Source: Solwaraspora sp. WMMD406 (GTDB lineage: Bacteria; Actinomycetota; Actinomycetes; Mycobacteriales; Micromonosporaceae). From it: a stretch of 64,000 nucleotides of DNA. The stretch covers positions 1,922,001-1,986,000 of the forward strand of contig NZ_JARUBF010000001.1 in NCBI RefSeq assembly GCF_029626025.1, written 5' to 3'. Position numbers and translations under genes: made by a program. The notes under the pieces are model-generated. The model was not told the origin of the DNA, did no database searches, and saw only the letters and a list, made by a program, of their open reading frames with translations. Positions 18,464-29,945 of this stretch are shown in pieces (the first letter of the stretch is position 1; every line of letters starts with the position of its first letter).

Positions 18464-19093
18464 GTGCCGCCGTTCACCGTGCTCCACGTCTGCATGGGCA
18501 ACATCTGCCGGTCACCGATGGCGGAGCGGCTGTTGGTCATCGCGATGCGCGAGCGGCTGGACCGGTTGTCGCCGGTGACGGCGGCTCCGGCGCGGGCGGC
18601 GGCGGTGGAGGAACTGTTGCACAGCCACAGCGCCGGCACCGGCGGCTGGCACGCCGGGGAGGAGATGAATCCCCCGGCGGCCCGACAGGTGATCGCCCGG
18701 GGCGGTGACGTCGACGGGTTCGCCGCCCGCAAGCTGCGCTCGGACCAGATCGACGCCGCCGACCTGGTCCTCACCGCGACCGCCGATCAGCAGGAGTACG
18801 TGGTGGCACTGCGTCCGGACGCCGCCGCGCGTACCTTCGTGCTCGGCGAGTTCGGCCGTCTGCTGCCGGCGGTCGACGTCGCGGCGCTGCCGCCGGCGAG
18901 CGCCACGCCGGACGAGGTGTACGCCCGGGGAGTGGCGCTCGTCGCGGCGGTCGCCGCCGTGCGCGCCGAGGCGAGCCCGCAGCCCGGCGACGATCTGGAC
19001 GACCCGTGGGGGCGGGGCGATCACACGTTCGCCCGGGTGGCCGACGAGATCGAGGAGACGGTGGGGGCGCTCGGCGCGGCGCTGCTGCCCTGA
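18464..19093 (+). CDS. Low-molecular-weight protein tyrosine phosphatase family protein
   Basis: 209 residues. The phosphate-binding loop CMGNICRS (C10 nucleophile, R16) opens the protein and fits the CX5R rule. A DDPWGRGD segment near the C-terminus supplies the expected catalytic Asp-Pro pair. It is longer than the ~155-residue classic enzymes because of inserts after the loop and in the centre (VTAAPARAAAVEELL). GTG 18464 immediately follows the tsaC stop codon, so translation is probably coupled. The tsaC-phosphatase-atp order is seen in related actinobacteria; its target is unknown. Confidence 0.88.
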   Translation: MPPFTVLHVCMGNICRSPMAERLLVIAMRERLDRLSPVTAAPARAAAVEELLHSHSAGTGGWHAGEEMNPPAARQVIARGGDVDGFAARKLRSDQIDAADLVLTATADQQEYVVALRPDAAARTFVLGEFGRLLPAVDVAALPPASATPDEVYARGVALVAAVAAVRAEASPQPGDDLDDPWGRGDHTFARVADEIEETVGALGAALLP

Positions 19094-19153
19094 GCCGCTG
19101 CCTGATCCGGTGCCCTGGGAGGCCGAGCGGATGGACATGAACGACACCCGGTC

Positions 19154-19573
19154 ATGGTCGGGGCGGCCGCGATGATGCGCGCGCGGCTGCGGCACCTGCC
19201 GGTGCCGCTGGTGGTGTCGGCGGTGCTCCTGGTGGTGCTGACGGCGATCGGTGCCGGGGTGGACGGTGGTGCCGGAGCGGCCGGAGCGGCGGCGGGGACG
19301 CTGCTGGTGGTGGGTAGCTACGTGGCGTCGAGTCTGGCGCTGGCCTGGGCGGATTCGGTACATCCGAAGATGGTGCTCAGTGTGGGGCTGCTCACGTACA
19401 GTCTGAAGTTCTCGGTGCTCGGCGTGGCGGTCTTCGCGGTGGCGGGGTCGGACTGGCCGGGCCAGCGGATGCTGGTGGTGGCGATCGTCGCGGGCACCCT
19501 CGGCTGGATCACGGCGCAGGTCTGGTGGACCTTCCGCGCCCGCATCCCGTACGTCGAAATCGATCCACGATGA
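19154..19573 (+). CDS. Membrane protein upstream of the ATP synthase genes
   Basis: 139 residues with about four membrane helices (15-35, 42-67, 72-95 and 103-123) and a short polar C-terminus. Position and topology suggest an AtpI-like assembly protein for the Fo ring, but I see no decisive motif, so this is inference. Start is uncertain: ATG 19154, 19172 or 19175. It lies 60 bp after the phosphatase. The 255 bp that follow contain no gene and probably hold the atp promoter. Confidence 0.7.
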   Translation: MVGAAAMMRARLRHLPVPLVVSAVLLVVLTAIGAGVDGGAGAAGAAAGTLLVVGSYVASSLALAWADSVHPKMVLSVGLLTYSLKFSVLGVAVFAVAGSDWPGQRMLVVAIVAGTLGWITAQVWWTFRARIPYVEIDPR

Positions 19574-19813
19574 TGTCCGACCGCCGCTGATCCCTCCGCG
19601 TCGGGTAGATCATCCGGGTTCCGGGCCGCTGCCGGCCGGACCGCACGTAGTCGCGACCACGTCGCCGCAACGCCGATCTCGGGCGTGGCGCGGGGACTGG
19701 ATACCGGTGAGCGCGGAAGAGGAGTACCGTGTGCTCCCATCTGAGGTGCCACCGGTCGCCCACACAACGAGGGTTGTGCGGGGGGTGACGCACAGCCTCT
19801 ATCGTTGCCCTGA

Positions 19814-19819
19814 TATGTT
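19814..19819 (+). promoter_or_regulatory. Candidate -10 box of the atp operon
   Basis: TATGTT lies 9 bp before the ATG of the first small atp gene, which has no Shine-Dalgarno, so the transcript may begin at or within a few bases of the start codon. No good -35 is visible. A small inverted repeat, CACAAC-GAGG-GTTGTG, sits upstream at 19763-19778. Confidence 0.4.
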
Positions 19820-19828
19820 TCCGGCGTC

Positions 19829-20044
19829 ATGGCCGGTGAACCACCTTCTGAACCCGCAGGCCCTTCGGGGGCCGACACGGGGTTCGCCGCGCTCGGCTAT
19901 CTACTCGGCGGGATGGCCGTGTGGGGCGGGGCGGGGTGGCTCGTCGACCGTTGGCTGGACCTGCCCAACGTCGGGCTGCTGATCGGACTGATCGGCGGGA
20001 CGGCGGCCGGGGTCTACCTGACCGTTAAGAAGCTGGGCGCGTGA
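19829..20044 (+). CDS. AtpZ/AtpI-family small membrane protein
   Basis: 71 residues: a short polar N-terminus, then two membrane helices (about 20-40 and 46-66) separated by DRWLDLPNVG, the loop typical of the AtpZ/AtpI family (the putative F0F1-ATPase subunit Ca2+/Mg2+ transporter family). Such proteins help assemble the c-ring. It is first in the contiguous atp gene run, 28 bp before atpB. Confidence 0.8.
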   Translation: MAGEPPSEPAGPSGADTGFAALGYLLGGMAVWGGAGWLVDRWLDLPNVGLLIGLIGGTAAGVYLTVKKLGA

Positions 20045-20072
20045 ACCAGGCCCGACCGACGGAGGATGCGCG

Positions 20073-20873
20073 TTGACTGAGCAGCCGACCGTTCTCGCCG
20101 CGGAGTTCCCTCCCGGCGTGGATGCCTTCGACTTCCGCAGCCTGATCCCCGGGCTGGAAGGGACCGCCTGGGCGGCCGCGTTCACCAAGATAACGCTTCT
20201 GCTGTGGATCGCCGCCGCGCTGGTGATGATCTTCTTCCTGGTCACCTACCGCAGCCCGAAGCTGGTGCCGACCAAGGGCCAGTGGCTGGCCGAGGCGGTC
20301 TACGGCATGGTGCGCGACAACATCGCCCGGGACGTGATCGGCAAGGACGGGGTGCGCTTCGCGCCGTACCTCACGGTGTTGTTCTGTTTCATCCTGATCA
20401 ACAACCTCTGGGGCATCGTCCCGTTCGCCCAGATCTCCCCGATGTCGCACATCGCCTTCCCGATGGTGCTCGCGGTCGTCAGCTGGTTGCTGTACATCGG
20501 GCACGGCATCGCCAAGTGGGGCTTCGTCGGCTACGTCAAGCACGTCTGCTGGGTCTCCGGCGCGCCGCTGTGGGTGCAGCCGATCCTGGTGCCGATCGAA
20601 TTCGTCTCCAACCTGATCCTGCGGCCCGTCACGCTTTCCGTCCGGCTTTTCGCCAACATGTTCGCCGGACACATGATCCTGCTGGTCTTCATTCTCGGCG
20701 GCGTGGCGCTGTTCCAGGCCGACAGCTTGTTCATCAAGCCCATCGCCGTCCTGAGCTGGGGCATGGCGATCGTGATGACCTTCTTCGAGTTCGGCATCAT
20801 GATCCTTCAGGCGTACGTCTTCACCCTGCTCAGCGCGACCTACCTGCAGCACTCCCTGGCCGAGTCGCACTGA
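20073..20873 (+). CDS. atpB: ATP synthase Fo subunit a
   Basis: The membrane stator channel for protons. 266 residues with about six helices. The essential arginine that faces the c-ring lies in LSVRLFANMFAGHMI. The TTG start at 20073 has GGAGG 7 nt upstream. The protein ends with the typical FTLLSATYLQHSLAESH. Confidence 0.95.
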   Translation: MTEQPTVLAAEFPPGVDAFDFRSLIPGLEGTAWAAAFTKITLLLWIAAALVMIFFLVTYRSPKLVPTKGQWLAEAVYGMVRDNIARDVIGKDGVRFAPYLTVLFCFILINNLWGIVPFAQISPMSHIAFPMVLAVVSWLLYIGHGIAKWGFVGYVKHVCWVSGAPLWVQPILVPIEFVSNLILRPVTLSVRLFANMFAGHMILLVFILGGVALFQADSLFIKPIAVLSWGMAIVMTFFEFGIMILQAYVFTLLSATYLQHSLAESH

Positions 20874-20984
20874 TCCCGGCCCCCTGATCGGCACACGTTC
20901 GCGGTTCGTTTAGCGGGCGACAACTGAACATTCACCTAAACGTGCGCGTGATGGACACGCGTTCAACGCAGGAGGAAAACAACC

Positions 20985-21194
20985 ATGGAGATCACCGGCA
21001 GCCTGAACGCCATCGGCTACGGCATCGCCGCCCTCGGCCCCGGTATCGGTGTCGGCTTGGTGTTCGCCGCCTACATCCAGGCGACCGCGCGCCAGCCGGA
21101 GAGCGCCGGCCTGACCCGGGTCTACATGTTCATGGGCTTCGCCGTGATCGAGGCGCTGGCCCTGCTCGGTCTGGTGCTCGCGTTCGCGCTCTGA
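20985..21194 (+). CDS. atpE: ATP synthase Fo subunit c
   Basis: 69-residue hairpin of two membrane helices joined by the polar ARQPE loop. The proton-carrying carboxylate is the Glu in GFAVIEALALLG. An unusually strong ribosome-binding site (AGGAGGA) fits the need for multiple copies per enzyme. The 111-bp gap before it has a GTTTAG...CTAAAC inverted repeat (about 20908-20943), which could set translation or mRNA stability. Confidence 0.95.
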   Translation: MEITGSLNAIGYGIAALGPGIGVGLVFAAYIQATARQPESAGLTRVYMFMGFAVIEALALLGLVLAFAL

Positions 21195-21259
21195 CGACCG
21201 GCGTGGTCTGACTCGGTGACCGGCAGCGCGAGCGCCGGTCCGGGCGAAGGGAAGTGTCC

Positions 21260-21802
21260 ATGTACGAAGACGTCACGTACATAGCCGCGGAAGAGGGCGG
21301 GAACATCCTGCTCCCGCCGCTGTCCGAGATCATCGTCGGTCTGATCGCCTTCGGTCTGCTCGTCGCCGTCCTGCTGAAGTTCGTGTTCCCACGGATGGAA
21401 GCGATGTACCAGGCGCGGGTCGAGGCGATCGAGGGCGGCATCAAGCGGGCCGAAGCCGCCCAGGCCGAGGCGAACCAGCTGCTGGAGCAGTACAAGGCAC
21501 AGCTGGCCGAGGCGCGTACCGACGCGGCGCGGATCCGCGACGACGCCCGGGCCGACGCCGAGGGCATCCGGCAGGACATCCTCGCCAAGGCGCGGGAGGA
21601 GTCCGACCGGATCATCGCGGCCGGCAAGGAACAGCTCGCGGCCGAGCGGCAGACCATCATCCGTGAGCTCCGGGCCGAGGTCGGCACCCTCGCGGTCGAC
21701 CTGGCCGGTCGGATCGTCGGGGACGCGCTCGCCGACGAGGCCCGCCGCAAGGGCACCGTCGAGCGGTTCCTGGCCGACCTGGAAAGCACAGGAGCCCGCT
21801 GA
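21260..21802 (+). CDS. atpF: ATP synthase Fo subunit b
   Basis: 180 residues: one N-terminal membrane helix (about 25-45) followed by a long charged coiled coil (AQAEANQLLEQYKAQLAEAR and on) that forms the peripheral stalk with delta. ATG 21260 with GGGA 7 nt upstream is preferred over GTG 21254. Its stop shares one base with the atpH start (TGATG), indicating coupled translation. Confidence 0.93.
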   Translation: MYEDVTYIAAEEGGNILLPPLSEIIVGLIAFGLLVAVLLKFVFPRMEAMYQARVEAIEGGIKRAEAAQAEANQLLEQYKAQLAEARTDAARIRDDARADAEGIRQDILAKAREESDRIIAAGKEQLAAERQTIIRELRAEVGTLAVDLAGRIVGDALADEARRKGTVERFLADLESTGAR

Positions 21803-22626
21803 TGCAGTCCGCCACCAGCCGGGAGTCCTACGCGGCGGTGACCGGCCGCTTGGTCGACTACGTCGCCGGCACCACGCCGGACGCGGTCGCCACCACGGCC
21901 GACGAGATCCTCTCCGTCGTCGACCTGCTGCGTCGCCAGCCCCGGCTCCGGCGGGCGCTGGCCGACCCGGCCCGCCCCGCCGACGACCGGATCGGGCTGC
22001 TGAGGGGCCTACTCACCGGCAAGATCGGTGCGGACGGCGTCGAGCTGCTCAGCGCGGTCGTCGCGGCCCGCTGGTCGGCACCGTCGGAGCTGCTCGACGC
22101 CGCCGAACGACTCGGTGTCGACGCCGCCCTGTCCGGGGCCGAGAGCGCTGGCGAGCTGGCCGAGGTGGAAGACGAGCTGTTCCGCTTCGCCAAGATCGTC
22201 GACGGTGACCCGCAACTGGGCGCCGTGGTGGGCGACGTGACCGTGCCGGCCGACCGGCGGGTCGAGCTGGTCCGCACGCTGCTGACCGGGAAGGCGCTGC
22301 CGGCCACGGTACGCCTGGCCGAGCAGGCGGTACGCGGCTTCGGCGGCCGGTCCGTCGGGGCCGGGTTGAACCGGCTGGTCGAGATGGCCGCGGCGCGGCG
22401 GGACCGACAGGTCGCGCACGTGACGGTCGCCGCACCGCTGACCGAGGCCGAGGAGCAACGGTTGGGCACCACACTGGCCGGAATGTACGGTCGGGAGGTC
22501 TCCGTCAAGTTGACGGTCGACCCTGCCGTACTCGGCGGGATGAGCGTACGGATCGGCTCCGACCTGTACGACGGCACCGTGCGCCGCCGCCTCATCGACA
22601 CCCGTAAGGCGCTCGCCGGGCGCTGA
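21802..22626 (+). CDS. atpH: ATP synthase F1 subunit delta
   Basis: 274 residues, the peripheral-stalk subunit linking b to alpha. It is longer than the ~180-residue E. coli protein, in the actinobacterial range. The conserved C-terminal VKLTVDPAVLGGMSVRIGSD is present. AGGAG lies 7 nt before the ATG, inside the end of atpF. Confidence 0.93.
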   Translation: MQSATSRESYAAVTGRLVDYVAGTTPDAVATTADEILSVVDLLRRQPRLRRALADPARPADDRIGLLRGLLTGKIGADGVELLSAVVAARWSAPSELLDAAERLGVDAALSGAESAGELAEVEDELFRFAKIVDGDPQLGAVVGDVTVPADRRVELVRTLLTGKALPATVRLAEQAVRGFGGRSVGAGLNRLVEMAAARRDRQVAHVTVAAPLTEAEEQRLGTTLAGMYGREVSVKLTVDPAVLGGMSVRIGSDLYDGTVRRRLIDTRKALAGR

Positions 22627-22681
22627 TCCAGTCCATGCCGTCCGGGCTCGTCCCGGCCACTAGACATAGAGGAAGCAGAGG

Positions 22682-24328
22682 ATGGCCGAGCTGACCATCT
22701 CGTCGGACGAGATCCGTGGCGCACTAGAAAGCTACGTCTCCTCCTACACGCCGGAGCTGTCTCGCGAAGAGGTCGGCACCGTGGCGGACGCCGGGGACGG
22801 CATCGCCCACGTCGAGGGCCTGCCCTCGGCGATGGCGAACGAACTGTTGGAATTCGAGGACGGCACGCTGGGCGTGGCGCTCAACCTCGACGTACGCGAC
22901 ATCGGTGTGGTCGTGCTGGGCGACTACGCCGGCATCGAGGAAGGGCAGCGCGTCAAGCGCACCGGCCGGGTGCTCTCCGTACCGGTCGGCGACGCCTTCC
23001 TCGGCCGGGTGGTCAGCGCGCTCGGCGAGCCGATCGACGGCCTCGGCGAGATCGCCAACGAGGGCTTCCGCGAGCTGGAGCTGCAGGCGCCGAACGTGAT
23101 GGCCCGGCAGTCGGTGCACGAGCCGCTGCAGACCGGTATCAAGGCGATCGACGCCATGACCCCGATCGGCCGCGGCCAGCGGCAGCTGATCATCGGCGAC
23201 CGCAAGACCGGCAAGACCACCGTCGCGCTGGACACGATCCTCAACCAGCGGGCCAACTGGGAATCCGGCGACCCGACCAAGCAGGTGCGCTGCATCTACG
23301 TGGCGATCGGGCAGAAGGCCTCCACCATCGCCTCGATCAAGGGCGTGCTGGAGGAGCACGGCGCGATGGAGTACACCACCATCGTCGCCTCGCCCGCCTC
23401 CGACCCGGCCGGCTTCAAATACATCGCGCCGTACACCGGATCGTCGATCGGCCAGCACTGGATGTACGGCGGCAAGCACGTGCTCATCGTCTTCGACGAC
23501 CTGAGCAAGCAGGCCGAGGCGTACCGGGCCGTGTCGCTGCTGCTGCGTCGCCCGCCGGGCCGTGAGGCCTACCCCGGTGACGTCTTCTACCTGCACTCCC
23601 GGCTGCTGGAGCGCTGCGCGAAGCTCTCCGACGAGCTCGGAGCTGGCTCGATGACCGGCCTGCCGATCATCGAGACCAAGGCCAACGACATCTCGGCCTT
23701 CATCCCGACAAACGTCATCTCGATCACCGACGGTCAGATCTTCCTCGAGACCGACCTGTTCAACCAGGGCCAGCGGCCGGCGATCAACGTCGGTACGTCG
23801 GTCTCCCGGGTCGGTGGTGCCGCGCAGGTCAAGCCGATGAAGAAGGTCGCCGGCCGGCTGCGGCTGGACCTGGCCCAGTACCGCGAGCTGGAGGCGTTCT
23901 CCGCGCTCGCCTCCGACCTGGACAAGGCGTCGCGCAACCAGCTGGACCGTGGCGCCCGCCTGGTCGAGCTGCTCAAGCAGGCGAACTACTCGCCGTTCCC
24001 GGTGCAGGAGCAGGTCGTCTCGGTCTGGGCCGGCACCGAGGGCAAGCTCGACGACGTCCCGGTCGGTGACATCCGGCGCTTCGAGGCGGAGTTCCTGGAG
24101 TACCTGCGGCACTCCCACAAGGGCACCTTGGACTCGATCGCCGCGCACAACTGGGACGACGAGATCACCTCGACGCTCGACGGTGCGATCGAGAAGTTCA
24201 AGCAGATGTTCCTGTCCAAGGATCCGGCGCGGGTGATCAACGAGGCGCCGGCCGAGGCCCTGGAAGGCGAGCAGGAGCGCGAGAGCGTCACCCGGTACGT
24301 CGCCGACGCCGACGCCGAGAAAGAGTAA
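22682..24328 (+). CDS. atpA: ATP synthase F1 subunit alpha
   Basis: Non-catalytic nucleotide-binding subunit of the F1 hexamer, 548 residues. Walker A is GDRKTGKT (about 173-180); the [29 protein letters not shown] stretch contains Walker B, and the arginine finger lies in [13 protein letters not shown]-terminal extension past the E. coli end ([18 protein letters not shown]) is typical of actinobacteria. The ribosome-binding site is GAGGAAG; atpG follows after 11 bp. Confidence 0.96.
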   Translation: MAELTISSDEIRGALESYVSSYTPELSREEVGTVADAGDGIAHVEGLPSAMANELLEFEDGTLGVALNLDVRDIGVVVLGDYAGIEEGQRVKRTGRVLSVPVGDAFLGRVVSALGEPIDGLGEIANEGFRELELQAPNVMARQSVHEPLQTGIKAIDAMTPIGRGQRQLIIGDRKTGKTTVALDTILNQRANWESGDPTKQVRCIYVAIGQKASTIASIKGVLEEHGAMEYTTIVASPASDPAGFKYIAPYTGSSIGQHWMYGGKHVLIVFDDLSKQAEAYRAVSLLLRRPPGREAYPGDVFYLHSRLLERCAKLSDELGAGSMTGLPIIETKANDISAFIPTNVISITDGQIFLETDLFNQGQRPAINVGTSVSRVGGAAQVKPMKKVAGRLRLDLAQYRELEAFSALASDLDKASRNQLDRGARLVELLKQANYSPFPVQEQVVSVWAGTEGKLDDVPVGDIRRFEAEFLEYLRHSHKGTLDSIAAHNWDDEITSTLDGAIEKFKQMFLSKDPARVINEAPAEALEGEQERESVTRYVADADAEKE

Positions 24329-24339
24329 GGCGGTTCCGG

Positions 24340-26770
<2,431 letters not shown>

Positions 26771-26792
26771 CGCCAGCCGCCGGCACCACGTC

Positions 26793-26825
26793 ACGACCGC
26801 CCCGCCGATCCGGCGGGGCGGTCGT
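26793..26825 (+). terminator. Terminator after atpD
   Basis: A perfect 15-bp stem (26793-26807 with 26811-26825) closes a 3-nt loop ATC and is followed by CGTTT. It should end or strongly attenuate the atp transcript before the LCP and atpC genes. Confidence 0.85.
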
Positions 26826-26869
26826 CGTTTCTCCCCGGTCACCGGCACCCCGGCCTCCCCGGTGACCCT

Positions 26870-26913
26870 GGCAGGCCGGTCACCCCGGCAGGCCGGTCAC
26901 CCCGGCAGGCCGT
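26870..26913. repeat. 17-bp tandem repeat before the LCP gene
   Basis: Two exact copies of GGCAGGCCGGTCACCCC (26870-26886 and 26887-26903) plus a partial third. It lies in the 168-bp gap between the atpD terminator and the LCP gene. Confidence 0.7.
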
Positions 26914-26993
26914 GTCGGGTCATCCCCGGCGGCCGTTTGCGCCCGCCGCTGCCGGGTACCCGGCTGGCTCTGCGGCGGACGGGGGCGGGGTCA

Positions 26994-28124
26994 ATGGCGG
27001 AGTCGAACGAGCCCGGCAACCGACGACCACGACTGAACCGCCCGGAACGCCGGGCGCTGGTCGCCGTACTCGTCGGGTTGCTGCTGGTGGCGGGCTCGGT
27101 GGTGCTGTTGAGCCGGACCGTCGTGGACCGGGCCGTCACCTCGGTGCCCACGGCGGACCTGTTCGGCGACGGCGGCGAAACGGCCGTGCAGGACGACCCG
27201 CTGACCGGGCCGGTGAACCTGCTGCTGGTCGGCATCGACCGACCCGAGAACCAGGCGCACCGGGTACCCCGAGCGGACACGGTGCTGGTGGTGCACGTAC
27301 CGGCCGGACTCGACCGGGCGTACCTGCTCTCGCTGCCCCGCGACCTGCTGGTGGACATCCCGGCCTTCGGGATCAGCGACTATCCCGGCGGTGTCGACCG
27401 GATCAACGCGGCGATGGCGTACGGCAGCCGGGTGCCCGGTGTCGAACTGCCCGACCCGGTGCCGGGTTTCCAACTGCTCGCCGCGACTGTCGCCGCCCGT
27501 ACCGGTGTCGACCGATTCGACGCCGGGGTGATCGTCAACTTCGCCGGACTGGAGCGGCTGGTCGACGCGATCGGCGGCGTACGGCTGCGCATCGACGCCG
27601 ACGTGCGCTCCGCGCACCGGCAACCCGACGGCCGGCCGCGTCCCGCCAATCCGGACGGTCCCGGCTACATCGGCCCGCAGGCCGAGTATCAGCAGGGGGA
27701 GCAGGTGCTCTCCGGCTGGCAGGCGCTGGACTACGTCCGGCAGCGGGAAAGCCTGCCGGACGGTGACTACGGCCGGCAGCGACATCAGCGACAACTGGTC
27801 CGGGCTCTCGCCGAGCAGGTGATGACCCGGGAACTGGTCACCGACCCGGGGCGGCTGACCGCCGTGCTGGACGCCGCCGGCCCTGCGATGGTGGTGGACA
27901 CCCGGGGTCGGTCGCTGCTCGACCTCGCCGTGGGGTTACGGCGGATTCGCGGCGACCGCATCGTCCCGTTGGACCTGCCCGGCGTTGCCGTCACCGGCGG
28001 TGACGGCGCGTATCTCGGCGAGCAGTTCACCGCCGCCGCCGACGACTGCCTCGCGGCGCTGCGCGACGGAACTCTCGACCAGTTCGTGGCGACCCGTCCC
28101 GAACTGGTCGATCGCGCACAGTGA
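26994..28124 (+). CDS. LytR-CpsA-Psr (LCP) family protein
   Basis: 376 residues. A cytoplasmic N-terminus rich in Arg is followed by one membrane helix (about 23-43) and an extracellular LCP domain. LCP enzymes move polyprenyl-phosphate-linked glycopolymers (teichoic acid, arabinogalactan or capsule) onto peptidoglycan. Conserved motifs are present: PRADTVLVVHV, LSLPRDLLVDIP, DRINAAMAYG and the C-terminal ALDYVRQRES...GDYGRQRHQRQ. ATG 26994 is chosen; the upstream frame runs through the tandem repeats. It sits between atpD and atpC with a terminator on the atpD side, so it should have its own promoter. Confidence 0.88.
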   Translation: MAESNEPGNRRPRLNRPERRALVAVLVGLLLVAGSVVLLSRTVVDRAVTSVPTADLFGDGGETAVQDDPLTGPVNLLLVGIDRPENQAHRVPRADTVLVVHVPAGLDRAYLLSLPRDLLVDIPAFGISDYPGGVDRINAAMAYGSRVPGVELPDPVPGFQLLAATVAARTGVDRFDAGVIVNFAGLERLVDAIGGVRLRIDADVRSAHRQPDGRPRPANPDGPGYIGPQAEYQQGEQVLSGWQALDYVRQRESLPDGDYGRQRHQRQLVRALAEQVMTRELVTDPGRLTAVLDAAGPAMVVDTRGRSLLDLAVGLRRIRGDRIVPLDLPGVAVTGGDGAYLGEQFTAAADDCLAALRDGTLDQFVATRPELVDRAQ

Positions 28125-28208
28125 CCGGCTGTGGCCGGCACCCGGCTCTGGTCAGGACGTCCGCCCCGACTAGACTCGTAGACGTCCCCGCCACCAAAGG
28201 AGACCGCG

Positions 28209-28499
28209 TTGGCAAAGCAACTGCACGTCGAACTCGTCGCCGTCGAGCAGATGGTCTGGTCCGGTGAGGCCGAGATGGTCATCGCCCGGACCACCGAGGG
28301 CGAACTCGGCGTTCTGCCCGGCCACGCGCCGATGCTCGGTCAGCTCGCCGAGCCGGGTCAGGTGCGGATCACGCTGCCTGACCGGCAACAGGTCGCCTAC
28401 GACGTCGCTGGCGGATTTCTCTCCGTGACCACCGACGGCGTGACGATCCTCGCCGAGGAAGCCACTCCGGCCGCACCCGCCACCGCGTCCGGCCACTGA
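28209..28499 (+). CDS. atpC: ATP synthase F1 subunit epsilon
   Basis: 96 residues: the N-terminal beta-sandwich ([20 protein letters not shown]...[16 protein letters not shown]) is complete, but the C-terminal helical hairpin that inhibits ATP hydrolysis in E. coli is reduced to a short Ala/Pro/Thr tail, so that form of inhibition is probably absent. TTG 28209 has AAAGGAG 8 nt upstream. It is separated from atpD by 1.5 kb; TGGTCA (28149-28154) and TAGACT (28171-28176) are a weak local promoter candidate. Confidence 0.92.
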   Translation: MAKQLHVELVAVEQMVWSGEAEMVIARTTEGELGVLPGHAPMLGQLAEPGQVRITLPDRQQVAYDVAGGFLSVTTDGVTILAEEATPAAPATASGH

Positions 28500-28511
28500 G
28501 CGGCGGCGTCG

Positions 28512-28949
28512 ATGTCGACCCTGCACTGGTTCGGGATCGGCGTCCTCGTCCTGCTCGCCGCGATCGCGACGCTGATCGTCCGGCGGGCACTGATGGCCCG
28601 GGTACGTGGCACCATCAAACTCAGCTTCCGGGTCAACACCATCGTCGATGGCCGAGGCTGGTCACCCGGATTCGGCCGGTTCGTCGGTGACGAGCTGCGC
28701 TGGTATCGACTGTTCAGCTTCGCGCTGCGTCCCAAACGAGTGCTGTCCCGCCGTGGGCTGGCGGTGGAGAGCCGCCGCAGCCCACGTGGCCAGGAGCGGC
28801 TGGCGTTGCCGCACGACTGGGTGATCCTGCGCTGCACCAGCCACCACGCGCCGGTCGAGATCGCCATGGCCGAGATCACGGTGACCGGGTTCAGCTCGTG
28901 GCTGGAGGCGAGCCTGCCGGGGGAGGACTCCCGCCGGCTGGCGGCCTGA
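28512..28949 (+). CDS. DUF2550 family membrane protein
   Basis: 145 residues with one N-terminal membrane helix (about 5-25) and a soluble domain with LRWYRLFSFALRPKRVLSRRGL, typical of the DUF2550 family that follows atpC in many actinobacteria. The function is unknown. It starts 12 bp after atpC and is probably co-transcribed. Confidence 0.82.
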   Translation: MSTLHWFGIGVLVLLAAIATLIVRRALMARVRGTIKLSFRVNTIVDGRGWSPGFGRFVGDELRWYRLFSFALRPKRVLSRRGLAVESRRSPRGQERLALPHDWVILRCTSHHAPVEIAMAEITVTGFSSWLEASLPGEDSRRLAA

Positions 28950-28980
28950 GCGCCGATCACCGGTCGGTCGGCAGCGCCGA

Positions 28981-29397
28981 TCACTCGTCGGCTACGAGTT
29001 CGACCTCGTAGCCGTACCGGTCGGTCAGATAGCCGGCGTAGGTGTCCGGCCCGCCCGCGTACGGATGCCGGTCGGCGAACAACAGGGACCACCCGTGGTC
29101 CGGCGCGGCCGCGACCAGCTCGTCCACCCGCCGCCGGGGCCCGGCGTGCAACGCCAGGTGGTTGAGCCCCGGCGCGCACCGGTCGTGGACGTCGGCGGTC
29201 AGCGCCGGCGACTGCTCCAGCACCAGGTAGGTGTCGCCGTGGCGCCACGACCGGCCGGCCGGCCACCGCTGGTACGGCTGCCAGCCGAGCTCGGTCAGCA
29301 GCCAGGACCAGCCCGGCTCCGAACCGGCCAGATCAGGCACCCAGAGCTCGATGTGGTGCACACCGCCCAAGGTCAGCGGCCCCCACCGGGTACCCAC
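28981..29397 (-). CDS. VOC (glyoxalase/bleomycin-resistance/dioxygenase) family protein
   Basis: About 138 residues forming one vicinal-oxygen-chelate unit with two beta-alpha-beta-beta-beta modules. Potential metal ligands are His in GVHHIELWVPD, Glu in YLVLEQS, His in LNHLALHAG and Glu in YGYEVELVADE. The substrate is unknown. GTG 29397 lies inside the end of the adenosyltransferase gene (25-bp overlap); starts slightly further in (the GTG before HHIEL) are possible. Probably co-transcribed with and translationally coupled to that gene. Confidence 0.78.
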   Translation of the reverse strand: MGTRWGPLTLGGVHHIELWVPDLAGSEPGWSWLLTELGWQPYQRWPAGRSWRHGDTYLVLEQSPALTADVHDRCAPGLNHLALHAGPRRRVDELVAAAPDHGWSLLFADRHPYAGGPDTYAGYLTDRYGYEVELVADE

Positions 29398-29945
29398 AGC
29401 ACATCGCCGCCCGGGTTCGCCGTTCTCGCCAGGATGAACAGCAAATCCGAGAGACGATTGAGATACTTTGCCGGAAGGGTACTGGTTCGCTGCTGATCGG
29501 CGGACACGAGTGCCCACGCCGCGCGCTCGGCCCGCCGAGCCACGGTCCGTGCCACGTGCAGGAGTGCGGCGCCCGAGGTGCCGCCGGGCAGAACGAAGGA
29601 GTCGAGCTTGGCCAGCCGCGAGTTGTACTCGTCACACCAGCCTTCCAGCCGGGTGACGTACTCCTCGGTCACCCGCAGCGGCGGGTACGCGGGGTCCGGC
29701 TCGATCGGTGTGGCCAGATCGGCGCCGACGTCGAACAGGTCGTTCTGGATGCGGGCCAGGACCGTGGTCAGCGGCTCGTCGAGTCCGCCGAGCGCGATCG
29801 CCACCCCGATGGCGGCGTTGCACTCGTCCACGTCGGCGTACGCGCAGATCCGGGGGTCGGTCTTGGCGACCTGCTCGTTGTTGCTCAGCCTGGTCGTGCC
29901 GGTGTCGCCGGCCTTGGTGTAGATGCGGGTGAGGTGGACGGCCAT
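29373..29945 (-). CDS. pduO: Cob(I)alamin adenosyltransferase, PduO type
   Basis: Transfers the adenosyl group of ATP to cob(I)alamin to make coenzyme B12. 190 residues beginning [20 protein letters not shown], the P-loop-like ATP site of the family. The central [16 protein letters not shown] and C-terminal [18 protein letters not shown] segments are diagnostic. Its ATG (29945-29943) overlaps the presumed murA ATG (29944-29946) on the other strand, so the two promoters must lie within each other's reading frames unless murA starts later. Confidence 0.93.
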   Translation of the reverse strand: MAVHLTRIYTKAGDTGTTRLSNNEQVAKTDPRICAYADVDECNAAIGVAIALGGLDEPLTTVLARIQNDLFDVGADLATPIEPDPAYPPLRVTEEYVTRLEGWCDEYNSRLAKLDSFVLPGGTSGAALLHVARTVARRAERAAWALVSADQQRTSTLPAKYLNRLSDLLFILARTANPGGDVLWVPGGGR